64,000 bases of DNA, taken from positions 3,658,001-3,722,000 of the forward strand of contig NZ_CP160453.1 in assembly GCF_040744945.1 (NCBI RefSeq). The letters are read 5' to 3'. The notes under the pieces are model-generated. The model saw nothing but the letters and a program-made list of their open reading frames with translations. It ran no database searches and had not been told where the DNA came from. The stretch is from Saccharothrix sp. HUAS TT1 (lineage in GTDB: Bacteria; Actinomycetota; Actinomycetes; Mycobacteriales; Pseudonocardiaceae). Positions 16,479 through 24,369 of this stretch are shown piece after piece; position 1 is the stretch's first letter; the number at the start of each line of letters is the position of its first letter. A program made the translations under genes and the position numbers.

Positions 16479-16814
16479 GAACGACTGACTCTAACGCCGC
16501 CGACCGCGATATGTGAATGCTCGACTACGCAGTGCCTCCCAGCGGCGCAGTCCGTGCCGCCTGACGGACGCGTGCTGCTGCACCCGGACGCGGGGCCGCC
16601 GGATGCGACGGTTCCGGGCCGCACTGGGCCGTGCGGGTGACCGGCGGGCGCGGGCTGGCGGTGATCGGGCTGGCGGTGGCCGGGGTGCGGGTGGCCGGGC
16701 TGGAGGACGTGCGGCCGGCGCAGCGCCCGCTGCGCCGGCCCGGCGTGCCCGGTTCAGGCCGATCAACCCCGGTGTCGCTCTTTCCCGATCAACCCCGCTG
16801 ACCGGTGAAAACCG
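16479..16814. other. intergenic region with no recognised gene
   Basis: About 340 bp between two minus-strand genes. I see no convincing coding sequence; several short open frames exist but none with a family signature or good start. It must contain the promoter of the LPMO gene near its left end. A short direct repeat, CCGATCAACCCCG, occurs twice near 16759 and 16788, shortly before the SRPBCC gene's stop. Confidence 0.4.
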
Positions 16815-17234
16815 TCACGTCACGCTTTGCGTCGCCAGCGCTGCGAGCCGTTCCAGCGCCTGCGCGAGCTGTTCGTCGGCCATCTCGGCCGCCTCGCCGG
16901 CGACCGCCGCGTGGTGCTCGCCGCTCACGTCCAGGCGCAGCACGACCCGGCTCGTGCCGGGACCGGCCTCGTCCACCTGGAGCCACCCCGAGTAGCCGGC
17001 GCGCTCCAGGTCGCCCCACTCCAGCCGGCGCTGCTCGACGTCCGCCGCCAGGTAGCCCTCGGCCTCGTCGATCTCGTCGCCGACCGACACCCGCCCGGTG
17101 ATCCGCTCCGGCCCGCTCCGCTCGACCTGCACGCCGTCCGGCAGCCAGGCCTCCATCGCGGTCACGTCCCGGGCCAGGTCGAACACCACCCGCGCGTCGA
17201 CCGGAATCGTCTGCTCGTGCTCGAACTCAGCCAT
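16815..17234 (-). CDS. SRPBCC-fold (polyketide cyclase/START-like) protein
   Basis: A 139-residue protein with the SRPBCC/START-like pattern: N-terminal strand EHEQTIPVDARVVFDL, then ARDVTAMEAWLPDGVQVE, a central sheet with repeated E/V/L alternation, and a long C-terminal helix (EAAEMADEQLAQALERLAALA). These proteins form a hydrophobic ligand-binding cavity; no specific ligand can be named. It follows the uridine-kinase-like gene by 30 bp on the same strand, so the two are probably one transcript. Confidence 0.75.
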   Translation of the reverse strand: MAEFEHEQTIPVDARVVFDLARDVTAMEAWLPDGVQVERSGPERITGRVSVGDEIDEAEGYLAADVEQRRLEWGDLERAGYSGWLQVDEAGPGTSRVVLRLDVSGEHHAAVAGEAAEMADEQLAQALERLAALATQSVT

Positions 17235-17264
17235 GCCGGCAGCAGTACCCCCGGCCCGGCCCGG

Positions 17265-17870
17265 CTACACCGCCGCGGGCGCCCTGTCCCCGATCGAGGC
17301 CAGGTCCACCCGGTGCGGTCGGACCGGGCGCATGCCCGCGTCCACGCAGCGCCGCACCACGCCAGGGTGCTCGCGCAGCAACCGCAGGCCGCGACGGGCC
17401 AGCAGCGGCACCGGCTTGCGCGCCTCGGCCACGTCCCGGGCGAACCGGCGGGCGAAGGTGACGACGGAGTTGGGCGCGAGCACGAGGGCGTCGGCCAGCA
17501 CACCTGCCTCGCGGCAGCCGGCGACCAGCCGGTCGGCGAACAGGCCCTCGGCGATGAACAGGCCGGGCGCGGTCACCGTCCGGCAGCCGACCCGGCGGTC
17601 CTCGCCGAGCTCGTACACGGGCGCGTCGACGGCGCCGGTGGTGGCCAGCTCGACCACGGCGGCGAGGGCGTCGGCGGTGTTCCAGGAGCCCTCGGCGTCC
17701 CAGTCGGGGCGGCCCGCCTCGTCGCGCGGCAGCAGCGGGTCGTCGCCTTCGCGGTAGAAGTCGTCGAGGCGCAGCACGGGCAGGCCGAGGTGGGCGGCGA
17801 GGGTGGACTTGCCCGAGCCCGAGGGGCCGGCGAGCAGGACGGCGCGCGCGTGAACGGCGGGTGACGGCAC
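17265..17870 (-). CDS. uridine kinase-like P-loop NTPase
   Basis: A 201-residue P-loop kinase of the uridine kinase/AAA_18 type. Walker A is GPSGSGKST near residue 16, followed by VLRLDDFYREGDDP, where DDFY is typical of uridine/phosphoribulokinase-like enzymes, and FIAEGLFAD as the Walker-B-like strand. It would phosphorylate a nucleoside or related small substrate; substrate assignment is by similarity only. GTG at 17870 is chosen; a GTG at 17888 is an alternative, and neither has a clear ribosome binding site. It is followed by the SRPBCC gene. Confidence 0.72.
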   Translation of the reverse strand: MPSPAVHARAVLLAGPSGSGKSTLAAHLGLPVLRLDDFYREGDDPLLPRDEAGRPDWDAEGSWNTADALAAVVELATTGAVDAPVYELGEDRRVGCRTVTAPGLFIAEGLFADRLVAGCREAGVLADALVLAPNSVVTFARRFARDVAEARKPVPLLARRGLRLLREHPGVVRRCVDAGMRPVRPHRVDLASIGDRAPAAV

Positions 17871-18068
17871 GGGTGACGATTTTCGCACAGGTCCGGGCCG
17901 GGAGGTGAAGGGTCGGGATGTCGGGCAGCGCACACCGAGGGGGAGGGGGCTTGTCCGACCGTGCAGCGCCGCTGCTCCTTTGTGCACCCGCTCTGGCCAC
18001 CTGCGCACGGGCGCACCACCATGTGCACCATGGTCGTCAGGGTGCGCGGCGTGGAACACGCCAGGCAG

Positions 18069-18491
18069 ATGCGCGAAGAGCTGCGCGAGGAGCAGCCCGG
18101 ACAGCGGGCCGTCGCGATGCCGGTGGTGTCCGAGCCCACCGGCGCGGGCGCCGCGGACGTGGTCGCCGAAGGCGGTGACCGCATCGAGCTGGACCTGGCC
18201 TCCTTCTCCGCCGCCACCGCCGACCTGGACCGGCTGCACCGGGTGCTGACCGACCTGCTGGCCCGCGCCGACCGGGAGCTGGACCAGCCGCTCGGCGACG
18301 GCAAGGGCCCGGTCGCGCTGAACATGCGCCGGGCGTTCGGGCTGCGCGGCGGCGAGGAGGACGGCGGCGTGCGGGCGGCGCTGCGGACGTACGTCGCGGA
18401 GCTGACCGCGCTGCGCAGGGCGTTGCAGCAGGTGAGCGCGACCCACCAGGCACAGGACGAGCTGGTCGAGCAGACGTTGAGGCAGCTGTGA
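18069..18491 (+). CDS. small helical ESX-locus protein
   Basis: A protein of about 140 residues, mostly helical after residue 45 (RIELDLASFSAATADLDRLHRVLTDLLARADRELD), without WXG motif, membrane segment or signal peptide. It is the first gene of a run of five overlapping plus-strand genes encoding ESX/Type VII-like proteins, so it is probably an ESX substrate or chaperone-like partner. The start is uncertain: ATG at 18021, 18030 or 18069 are all in frame; 18069 has AGG six bases upstream. Its stop overlaps the next GTG by 4 bp. Confidence 0.65.
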   Translation: MREELREEQPGQRAVAMPVVSEPTGAGAADVVAEGGDRIELDLASFSAATADLDRLHRVLTDLLARADRELDQPLGDGKGPVALNMRRAFGLRGGEEDGGVRAALRTYVAELTALRRALQQVSATHQAQDELVEQTLRQL

Positions 18492-19726
18492 GCGAGCGCA
18501 GGGGCGGCTACTACTCCGACTTCCACGACGCGTCCGCGGCCACCCGCCGGGACCGCGCGAAGCGGGTGCGGCAGCGCCGGGCCAACCGGGCCCCGGAGAA
18601 GTTCGGCAAGATCAACTGGCGGGCGTACACCCACCGGCAGCTGTGGGACATGGTGAAGTCCGCCGACGCCGCGCAGATGGCCACCCGCACCTACGAGTGG
18701 CAGAAGCTGGCCGCGGAGATCGACGAGGCGACGGCCGACGCGCAGAAGGTCGTGCAGACCCTCGTGATGTCGTGGCGCGGTCCGTCGGCGGTGGCGGCGG
18801 CCGGTTCGGCGTCCCGGCTCACCGAGTGGGCCGTGGACGCCTCGCGCCGCGCGTCCCGGGTGGGCGGCGGCCTGGAGGGCTACACCTGGGCGGTGACCGA
18901 GGCGGCCAGGGCGATCCCCGAGCCGGTGCACCCGGACGCCGAGAAGTGGTTCCGCGACGGGTACGACGTGACCACGCTGGACGGCCCGCAGGGCGCCTAC
19001 ATGCTCAAGCAGCTGCTGGACGACCACATGCCGACCAAGCGCGAGCAGCAGGAGGCCCTGGACCGGGCCGTCCGCGTCATGGAGCAGTACGAGGCGGCCA
19101 GCCACGGGATCGGCGAGCAGCTGCCGACCTTCGACCAGGCGCCGCCCGGCGCGCGGTCCACCCCGCCGGACGAGTCGCCCGTGCCCATGCCGGTGCCGCC
19201 GCCCTGGCAGCCGCCACAACCGCCGCAGCACCCGCGGCCCTGGCCGCCCCGGGACGACACCTCCCACCCCGACCCGGTGGTCGACCAGCCGACCACCCAG
19301 CCCGGCGTGCGGCCGGAGGGCGTCACGTCGGCCGCCGGCGCCGGACCGGCGGTCGGCTCGCCGGGGTACGCGGGTCCCGGCGGGTTCGGCTCGCAGGCGG
19401 GCTACGGAGGACCCGGCGGTGGGCTGGGTGGCGGGCTCGGCGGTGGGCTCGGCTCGGGACCCGGCGGCGGTGCGGGCCAGGGCGGGTTCGGGCCGGTCGG
19501 CCAGGGTGGCGCGTCCGGCGTGCTCGGCGCGGTGCCCGGCGGCGCGGCGGCCCGCGGCGGTGTCGGACCGGTCGTCGGCGCGGGCGGACCGCAGGGCTTC
19601 GGCATGTACCCGCCGATGGCGCCGGGCAACCGCGAGGACGACGCCGAGCACCGCAACCGCTACGACCTCGGCCTGGACCTGCTGGACGACCTGCCGCCCG
19701 CGTTCCCGCCGGTGCTCGGCGAATGA
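18488..19726 (+). CDS. PPE-like ESX (Type VII) secretion protein
   Basis: A 412-residue protein with two parts. Residues 1-220 are helical with a WXG turn (SWRGPSAV, Trp96-Gly98) and long flanking helices, like the PPE/WXG region of Type VII substrates. Residues 230-395 are low-complexity: first Pro-rich (PPPWQPPQPPQHPRPWPP), then Gly-rich (GGGLGGGLGGGLG), as in actinobacterial PPE-domain proteins. The N-terminus is strongly basic (RRDRAKRVRQRRANR). EspG, the usual PPE chaperone, is encoded 2.2 kb downstream. GTG start, 4-bp overlap on both sides. Confidence 0.75.
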   Translation: MSERRGGYYSDFHDASAATRRDRAKRVRQRRANRAPEKFGKINWRAYTHRQLWDMVKSADAAQMATRTYEWQKLAAEIDEATADAQKVVQTLVMSWRGPSAVAAAGSASRLTEWAVDASRRASRVGGGLEGYTWAVTEAARAIPEPVHPDAEKWFRDGYDVTTLDGPQGAYMLKQLLDDHMPTKREQQEALDRAVRVMEQYEAASHGIGEQLPTFDQAPPGARSTPPDESPVPMPVPPPWQPPQPPQHPRPWPPRDDTSHPDPVVDQPTTQPGVRPEGVTSAAGAGPAVGSPGYAGPGGFGSQAGYGGPGGGLGGGLGGGLGSGPGGGAGQGGFGPVGQGGASGVLGAVPGGAAARGGVGPVVGAGGPQGFGMYPPMAPGNREDDAEHRNRYDLGLDLLDDLPPAFPPVLGE

Positions 19727-19989
19727 GCGGCGGCTACCGGGTCGACCCGGACGTGCTGACCGCGTTCGCCGGCCGGCTGGACGAGGTCGCCGACGAAGCG
19801 CGGGCCGCCGCGTCCACCGTGGCGGAACCGCCGGGCGACCTCGGCCCGGAAGGCGTCACCGAGGCGGTCGAGCACCTGGTGGCCGAGTGGGCGAGGGCGT
19901 TGCGCGGTGTGGGGCTGGACGCGGTGGCCGACGAGGTGCGCGCGGCGGGTGAGACCTACCGGCGGGCCGACGAGCTGCGCCATGACTGA
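19723..19989 (+). CDS. EspC/WXG100-like small ESX protein
   Basis: An 88-residue helical protein resembling EspC/ESX-1-type or WXG100 secreted proteins: YRVDPDVLTAFAGRLDEVADEARAA opens a first helix, followed by a turn at PPGDLGPEG and a second helix ending YRRADELRHD. Tyr79-Asp83 match the YxxxD/E Type VII export signal near the C-terminus. No Trp-Xaa-Gly is present. It probably pairs with the PPE-like or the following WXG protein. ATG start overlaps the previous stop by 4 bp. Confidence 0.75.
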   Translation: MSGGYRVDPDVLTAFAGRLDEVADEARAAASTVAEPPGDLGPEGVTEAVEHLVAEWARALRGVGLDAVADEVRAAGETYRRADELRHD

Positions 19990-20620
19990 CTACCGGGGTC
20001 TCGGCTTCGACCCCGCGCCCGGTCGCGCGGGCGCGGTGGCGGCGGCGAGCGAACGGCTCTCGGTCGCGTTCGCGGCGCCCGGCGCGCCACCGGAGGAGTG
20101 GACGGGCGCGGCGGCGGACGTGTTCAGGACGCGGTTGGAGGCGGTGGTGTCGGAGCTGACGGCGGTGCGGCGCGCGATGCGGGCGGCGGCCGAGGTGCTC
20201 GACGGCTGGGCCACCACGCTGCTGGGCAACCAGCGGCGGGCCGAGGAGCTGGACCGGCGGGCGCTCGGCCTGCGGCGCGCGCTGGCCGACGCCGAGGACG
20301 AGCTGGACCGGACCGGCGCCATGGCCGCCTTCACCGCCGCCGACGGCGAGGCGCACCAGCGGGCCGTCGCCCGGCACGACGAGCTGCGGCGGCAGCTGGA
20401 CGAGGTGCTGGAGGAGGCCCGGCTGCTGGAGCGCGACCACCGCGCGGAGGCCAGGCGGGTCGCCGAGCGGCTGCGCGCCGAAGAACCGCCGACCGCCGTC
20501 GCGGACGCCCTGGCAAGCTTCTCCGCCATGACCTCCGAGTTGGCTTCCGTGCTGCTCGGCCCACCCCGGCCGGCGTCCACCAGGGGCGCGGCGGCGGCGT
20601 TCCGGGCGGGCCTGGGGTGA
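19982..20620 (+). CDS. WXG-motif helical ESX protein
   Basis: A 212-residue, almost entirely helical protein. It has a WXG turn (EEWTGAAADVF, Trp40-Gly42) at the position expected for WXG100 proteins, followed by a long predicted coiled coil (VVSELTAVRRAMRAAAEVL, then heptad-like ELDRR/ALADAEDELDR/HDELRRQLDEVLEEARLLERDH). It is about twice as long as WXG100 proteins. The start overlaps the previous stop by 8 bp. Probably a Type VII substrate or a structural partner for the products of its neighbours. Confidence 0.68.
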   Translation: MTDYRGLGFDPAPGRAGAVAAASERLSVAFAAPGAPPEEWTGAAADVFRTRLEAVVSELTAVRRAMRAAAEVLDGWATTLLGNQRRAEELDRRALGLRRALADAEDELDRTGAMAAFTAADGEAHQRAVARHDELRRQLDEVLEEARLLERDHRAEARRVAERLRAEEPPTAVADALASFSAMTSELASVLLGPPRPASTRGAAAAFRAGLG

Positions 20621-21195
20621 GACTCGCTCCCGTGCCGGGGGTGACCCCGGTGGCACTAGGCACCCCTGAACGCACCGCGGCGGAGCTGTTGGCCGTCCTG
20701 CGCCGGCTCAAGGGCACCCACGACCCCGGGCTGGAGGTGTCCGCCACTCAGGCCGCGGAACTGGCGCACCGGCAGGGCGCGGGGCTGCTGGCCGTCGTGG
20801 AGCACCGGGACGCCGACCCCGCGCTGCTGGTGGCGGGCGTGGTGGCCGTCGACCGGCCGACCGACCCCGGCGAGCCCGCGTTCCACCTCGACGGACCGGC
20901 GATCCGCGAGGTCACCCGCGGTGAGACGGCGACCGGCTACCCGGTGGTGATCGTGGAGCGCATCCCGGTCAGCGGGCCCGGCGCGCAGCTCCAGGTGGTG
21001 GTGACCGACCCGGACCACCCGCGGATCGCGGTGTTCACGCTGCACTCGCCGTCCGGGCGCGGCTGGCTGGAGGTGGCGGGCATCGCGGGTCGGTTCGTGT
21101 CCGGGGTGGTGTTCGACGCCGTCAGCGGTTCCGGAACTCGCTCGGCGTCCGCCCGACCACCTGGCGGAACGTCCGGGAGAAGTGCGCGGCGCTGA
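20617..21195 (+). CDS. ESX-locus protein of unknown function
   Basis: A 192-residue protein that I do not recognise. The N-terminal half is helical and the second half strand-rich (YPVVIVERIPV, LQVVVTDPDHPRIAVFTLHS). There is no WXG motif or signal peptide. The GTG start overlaps the preceding stop by 4 bp, tying it to the ESX run. The last 24 codons overlap the 3' end of the AraC gene on the other strand by 74 bp; the encoded tail (Ser/Arg/Gly-rich) looks like a read-through extension rather than a folded part. A similar strand-rich protein often accompanies PPE genes in this family, but I cannot name it. Confidence 0.6.
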   Translation: MRLAPVPGVTPVALGTPERTAAELLAVLRRLKGTHDPGLEVSATQAAELAHRQGAGLLAVVEHRDADPALLVAGVVAVDRPTDPGEPAFHLDGPAIREVTRGETATGYPVVIVERIPVSGPGAQLQVVVTDPDHPRIAVFTLHSPSGRGWLEVAGIAGRFVSGVVFDAVSGSGTRSASARPPGGTSGRSARR

Positions 21196-21889
21196 CGAAA
21201 CCGCAGTCCCGGGCGATCTCGCCGATGCCGCGCGCGGCCTTCGCCGGGTCGGCCAGCAACGCCTTGGCCCGGTCGATCCGCAGACCGCGGATGCGCTCGG
21301 ACACGCCCTGCCCGTCGTCGAACAGCTGGTAGAGGCGGCGGCGGGAGATGAACAGCGCCTCGGCGACCCGGTCCGCGCTCAGGGTCGGGTCGGCCAGGTG
21401 CTCGCGCATGTACTCCACCGCCTCGCGCCGCCGCGCGGCCAGGGAGTCCACCCGGTCCAGCTCGGCGCGCAGGGCGCTGCGCAGCACCAGTTCGGCCAGG
21501 CCGAGCAGGTGGTGCGACAGGCCGTGCGGGTCGAGGGCGGGCGCGGCGGCGAGCACCTGCGCCACCGCGGCGGCGAACACCGACCGCAGCGCCGCCTCGA
21601 CCGGCACCGACTGGAACATCAGCGGTCTCAGCTCGCCGAACCCGACGGTCAGCCGCGCCTCGGCGACGGTCAGCATCACCACGCCCGGCAGCACGTGCAG
21701 CGCGCAATCGGGAAACCGAAGCGAGGTCCCGCCGCCGGGCACGCCACCGCCGACCGCGCAGCCGACCAGCAGCTGGATGTGCTCCGGGGTGGCCGCGCCC
21801 CCGCTGAGCGCGGCTTTGGCCGCCGCCGCGCCGGAAGCCCGCACAGTCAGGAACCCGCCGGCGACGTCCACGTCGAGCAGCGTAACCAC
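21122..21889 (-). CDS. AraC-family transcriptional regulator
   Basis: A 255-residue regulator. The N-terminal 140 residues form a ligand- or partner-binding domain (AraC-binding-like type); the C-terminal about 100 residues hold two helix-turn-helix motifs: LSADRVAEALFISRRRLYQLFD and the signature GIGEIARDCGFVSAAHFSRTFRQVVGRTPSEFR. It lies between the ESX run and espG, divergent from espG with only 54 bp between starts, so it may control espG and itself. The GTG start is the first in frame with the full N-terminal domain. Its 3' end overlaps the convergent gene by 74 bp. Confidence 0.88.
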   Translation of the reverse strand: MVTLLDVDVAGGFLTVRASGAAAAKAALSGGAATPEHIQLLVGCAVGGGVPGGGTSLRFPDCALHVLPGVVMLTVAEARLTVGFGELRPLMFQSVPVEAALRSVFAAAVAQVLAAAPALDPHGLSHHLLGLAELVLRSALRAELDRVDSLAARRREAVEYMREHLADPTLSADRVAEALFISRRRLYQLFDDGQGVSERIRGLRIDRAKALLADPAKAARGIGEIARDCGFVSAAHFSRTFRQVVGRTPSEFRNR

Positions 21890-21943
21890 CGGTGTGGCCG
21901 AACCGGCCGCGAAAGGCGCCGCCGACCGCTACCTTCTCAGCCC

Positions 21944-22705
21944 ATGGCCCGACGTTCGGCGACCGCGGTCGTGTTGTCCCACCTGGAGTTCGACCTGCTG
22001 TGGGAGGACCTGGGCACGGGTGAGCCGCCCTACCCCCTCGAAGTGCCGTCGCACGGCGGGACGGAGGACGAGCGGGACGCCCTCGGCTCGGAGGTCCTGC
22101 GCACGCTGACCGAGGCGGGCCTGGCCGACGGCGAGGACGTCTCGGTCGAGCTGGAGGACCTGTTCACCCTCCTCGCGCACGGCGAGGTGTCGGTGGACGC
22201 CCTGGTGTTCCGCCCGCACCCGTGGCGGGTGCTGGCCACGGCGCGGGGGCGGCACGGCGTGCTGGTCGTCCTCAACGACCGCGAGGTGGCGCTGGAGCCC
22301 GTCACCGACCTGGTGGCCGCGGTCGCGCGGGTCGTCGGCGACGCGCCGGCCGGTCCGGGCGAGCAGGTGCGGATGCCGAGGCCGGTGTTCTCCGCCGCCG
22401 TGGACGCCTACGCCAAGTCCGGCCACGCCGCCATGGAGCGCGTGCTGGCGCAGGCGTCCATCACCGGCCGCGCCACCCGGTCGATCACCACGCTGGTCGA
22501 CTCGCCGCGCCAGGCCACCGGTCAGCTGGCCGCCACCGGCCCGGCCGGCCGGTCCCGGGTCCTGAGCTGGACCGACACCGCCGCCGGCCGGTACGCGCTG
22601 ACCACGGAGACGACCGCGGACGGCGAGTGGGTGCACCTCTCGCCCGCCGACGGGCAGTGGCTGGTCCGCCACCTGACCACCCTGCTGCGCCAAACCACCA
22701 CCTGA
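21944..22705 (+). CDS. EspG-family ESX secretion-associated chaperone
   Basis: A 253-residue cytosolic protein with the pattern of EspG proteins: an N-terminal strand VVLSHLEFDLLWEDL, a central mixed region with LVVLNDREVALEP, then RMPRPVFSAAVDAYAKSG, and a C-terminal sheet (ADGEWVHLSPADGQWLVRHLTTLL). EspG binds PPE-type substrates and keeps them soluble before export. The PPE-like protein encoded upstream (18488-19726) is the obvious client. ATG start; no clear ribosome binding site. A 36-bp palindrome follows 54 bp after its stop. Confidence 0.78.
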   Translation: MARRSATAVVLSHLEFDLLWEDLGTGEPPYPLEVPSHGGTEDERDALGSEVLRTLTEAGLADGEDVSVELEDLFTLLAHGEVSVDALVFRPHPWRVLATARGRHGVLVVLNDREVALEPVTDLVAAVARVVGDAPAGPGEQVRMPRPVFSAAVDAYAKSGHAAMERVLAQASITGRATRSITTLVDSPRQATGQLAATGPAGRSRVLSWTDTAAGRYALTTETTADGEWVHLSPADGQWLVRHLTTLLRQTTT

Positions 22706-22759
22706 CCGCCCCGCTGCGCCAGGCCACCTGCCCCCTCCCGACCGCGCGACACACCCCTC

Positions 22760-22842
22760 CCGACCGTAGGACTCTCGCGAGAGTCCTACGGTCGGAACGC
22801 GAGAGTCCTACGTTCGGAACGGGTGAGTTGAACGTTCAGGGC
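22760..22842. repeat. 36-bp perfect palindrome followed by 22-bp direct units
   Basis: Positions 22760-22795 form a perfect 36-bp palindrome (half site CGAGAGTCCTACGGTCGG). Its right half begins a run of 22-bp units at 22777-22798, 22799-22820 and 22821-22842; the first two differ at one base, and the third is diverged (GTGAGTTGAACGTTCAGGGC). The third closely matches a unit of the array at 5972-6109. It lies between convergent genes and runs into the stop codon of the minus-strand one, so it can act as a terminator for both. Confidence 0.85.
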
Positions 22843-23081
22843 GTGATCAGGGCGGGTGGGACGACGTCGGCCAGCACGGCCATGCCGTCGGCCAGCGCCG
22901 CCGCCGCGGCCTCGTCGGCCAGCCGGCGGACGAGGCCGGCCAGCTCGGTCGGCGGCATGGTCAGCGCCTCCCGGCTGAAGTCCAGCCCCACGGGCTTGCC
23001 GTGCAGGTCGACCACCACCGTCACACCCCGGTCCGACGCCTCCCGCCGGATCGCGTCCAGCCGCTCCCCGAACCCCATCAC
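22836..23081 (-). CDS. short YbaB/EbfC-like protein
   Basis: An 81-residue protein with the general YbaB/EbfC layout in shortened form: an N-terminal amphipathic stretch (FGERLDAIRREASDRG), a strand VTVVVDLHGKPVGLDF and a C-terminal helix (PTELAGLVRRLADEAAAAAL). YbaB proteins are small dimeric nucleoid or DNA-binding proteins; such proteins frequently sit in actinobacterial ESX loci, where their job is unclear. GTG start overlapping the previous gene's stop by 4 bp; last gene of a four-gene operon. Confidence 0.65.
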   Translation of the reverse strand: MMGFGERLDAIRREASDRGVTVVVDLHGKPVGLDFSREALTMPPTELAGLVRRLADEAAAAALADGMAVLADVVPPALITP

Positions 23082-23353
23082 ACCCGCCAGGTCTCGGGAG
23101 TCGTGTCCTCGACCGACTCCTCCATCCGCGTCTCCACCGTCAACCCGAGCGCGCTCACGTCACCCAGCGCGCGCTGCACGCGAGCGTTCGCCCGCGCGGT
23201 GGCGGTGTCGACCAGTCCCAGGATCGCCTCCGCCAACCGCGTCCGCCCCAGCCGCAACGACCGCGCGTCCAGCACCAGGTCGCGCAGCCCGCCACCGGGA
23301 CCGACCTCCACCGCGATCCCGGTGTCCGGGTCGTGCGCGTGTGCCGTGATCAC
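23078..23353 (-). CDS. YbaB/EbfC-like protein
   Basis: A 91-residue protein resembling YbaB/EbfC DNA-binding proteins: strands TGIAVEVGPGGGLRDLVLD, then the helix RLGRTRLAEAILGLVDTATARANARVQRAL and an acidic C-terminal tail. It is likely to pair with the shorter YbaB-like protein encoded next. GTG start overlapping the CHAP gene's stop by 4 bp, and its own stop overlaps the next start by 4 bp, so the two YbaB proteins are translationally coupled to the two hydrolases. A role in the ESX-linked module is inferred from context. Confidence 0.72.
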   Translation of the reverse strand: MITAHAHDPDTGIAVEVGPGGGLRDLVLDARSLRLGRTRLAEAILGLVDTATARANARVQRALGDVSALGLTVETRMEESVEDTTPETWRV

Positions 23354-24369
23354 GGGTGCACCCCTCCGTAGAACGTCGCCGAGCTGAGCCGGTGCGTGTT
23401 GCGCCGCACGCTGTCGCCGGAGTTGCCCTCGATCAGCGTCACGGTCCCACCGGAGACCTTCTCCACGATCCCGATGTGCGTGCTGGTCGACGGGCTGCTC
23501 GGCCCGCTCCCGAACAGCAGCACGTCCCCGGGCTTCACCGAGTCCAACGACGTGTACGCCTTCCCGTTGCGCTGCCCCCACCGGAACACGTCGCCGGTGA
23601 ACGGCAGGAGCGGGATGTCCACACCGGCCTTGCGCCACATCGCGGTGGCGAACGACGAGCACCACGCCGCCGTCGGCCCGTACGGGTTGCGGTTGCTGCC
23701 CGGCGGGTTCTCCCGGGTGCCCAGCTCGCGCCTGGCCGCCGAGATGATCGTCCGGGACCGGCCGCGGGCGCGGGCGCCGGACGGCTTGGTGCCGCCGCGG
23801 GCGCGCTCGGCGCGGCCGTCCGCGACACCGTCGTGCTCGACCTCCTTCTCCAACGCGCGCAGCTTGCGGGCGGCGTCCTCCAGCTCGCCGCGCACGTGCC
23901 GCACGGTGGCGGTGGTCTCCTTGGTGTACTTGGGCTCCAGGTCGGCGGCCTGGGCGACGGCCTTGAGCAGCGCGGCCTGCGTGCCGACGGCCTTGCCGGT
24001 GTCCAGCAGCCGGGTCGCGGTGTCCAGGTACTCGTCCACGGCCTGCCGCGCCCGCGCGTGCCCGGTGGTCAACGCGCTGCTGACGCCGGCGACGACCTTC
24101 TCCGCGTCCCGGGCGGCGTCGGCGGTGGTCCGCACCTGCCCGGCCAGCCGGTTCGAGCGCTTCTCGAAGCTCTCGGAGTTGTCGCCCTTCCAGTGCTCCA
24201 GCACCGCCTTGGCGGCCTTGCGCTGGTCGTCGTGCTGCTCGGTGAGGCCGATCGCGGTCTGGTGCAGCGCGTACTGGACCTTCACCGCGTCCTCGGCCTT
24301 GCCCGCCAGCGAGTTCCGGTGGCCGATCATGCTCTCGGCGAAGTGCCTGGCCATCGCTCGGGTGTCCAC
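23350..24369 (-). CDS. WXG/ESX-like domain fused to CHAP peptidoglycan hydrolase
   Basis: A 339-residue two-domain protein. Residues 1-175 are a long helical hairpin with a WXG turn (EHWKGDNSESF, Trp60-Gly62), like a Type VII substrate domain; no signal peptide is present. After a basic Gly/Arg linker (about 180-205), residues 205-339 are a CHAP amidase/endopeptidase domain with catalytic Cys237 (AAWCSSF), His298 (STHIGIVE) and a likely third residue Glu314 (LIEGNSG). It would cut peptidoglycan cross-links or stem peptides after ESX export. It follows the LT gene with a 1-bp overlap (TAGTG) and precedes two YbaB genes. The GTG start at 24369 is set by this overlap. Confidence 0.85.
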   Translation of the reverse strand: MDTRAMARHFAESMIGHRNSLAGKAEDAVKVQYALHQTAIGLTEQHDDQRKAAKAVLEHWKGDNSESFEKRSNRLAGQVRTTADAARDAEKVVAGVSSALTTGHARARQAVDEYLDTATRLLDTGKAVGTQAALLKAVAQAADLEPKYTKETTATVRHVRGELEDAARKLRALEKEVEHDGVADGRAERARGGTKPSGARARGRSRTIISAARRELGTRENPPGSNRNPYGPTAAWCSSFATAMWRKAGVDIPLLPFTGDVFRWGQRNGKAYTSLDSVKPGDVLLFGSGPSSPSTSTHIGIVEKVSGGTVTLIEGNSGDSVRRNTHRLSSATFYGGVHP

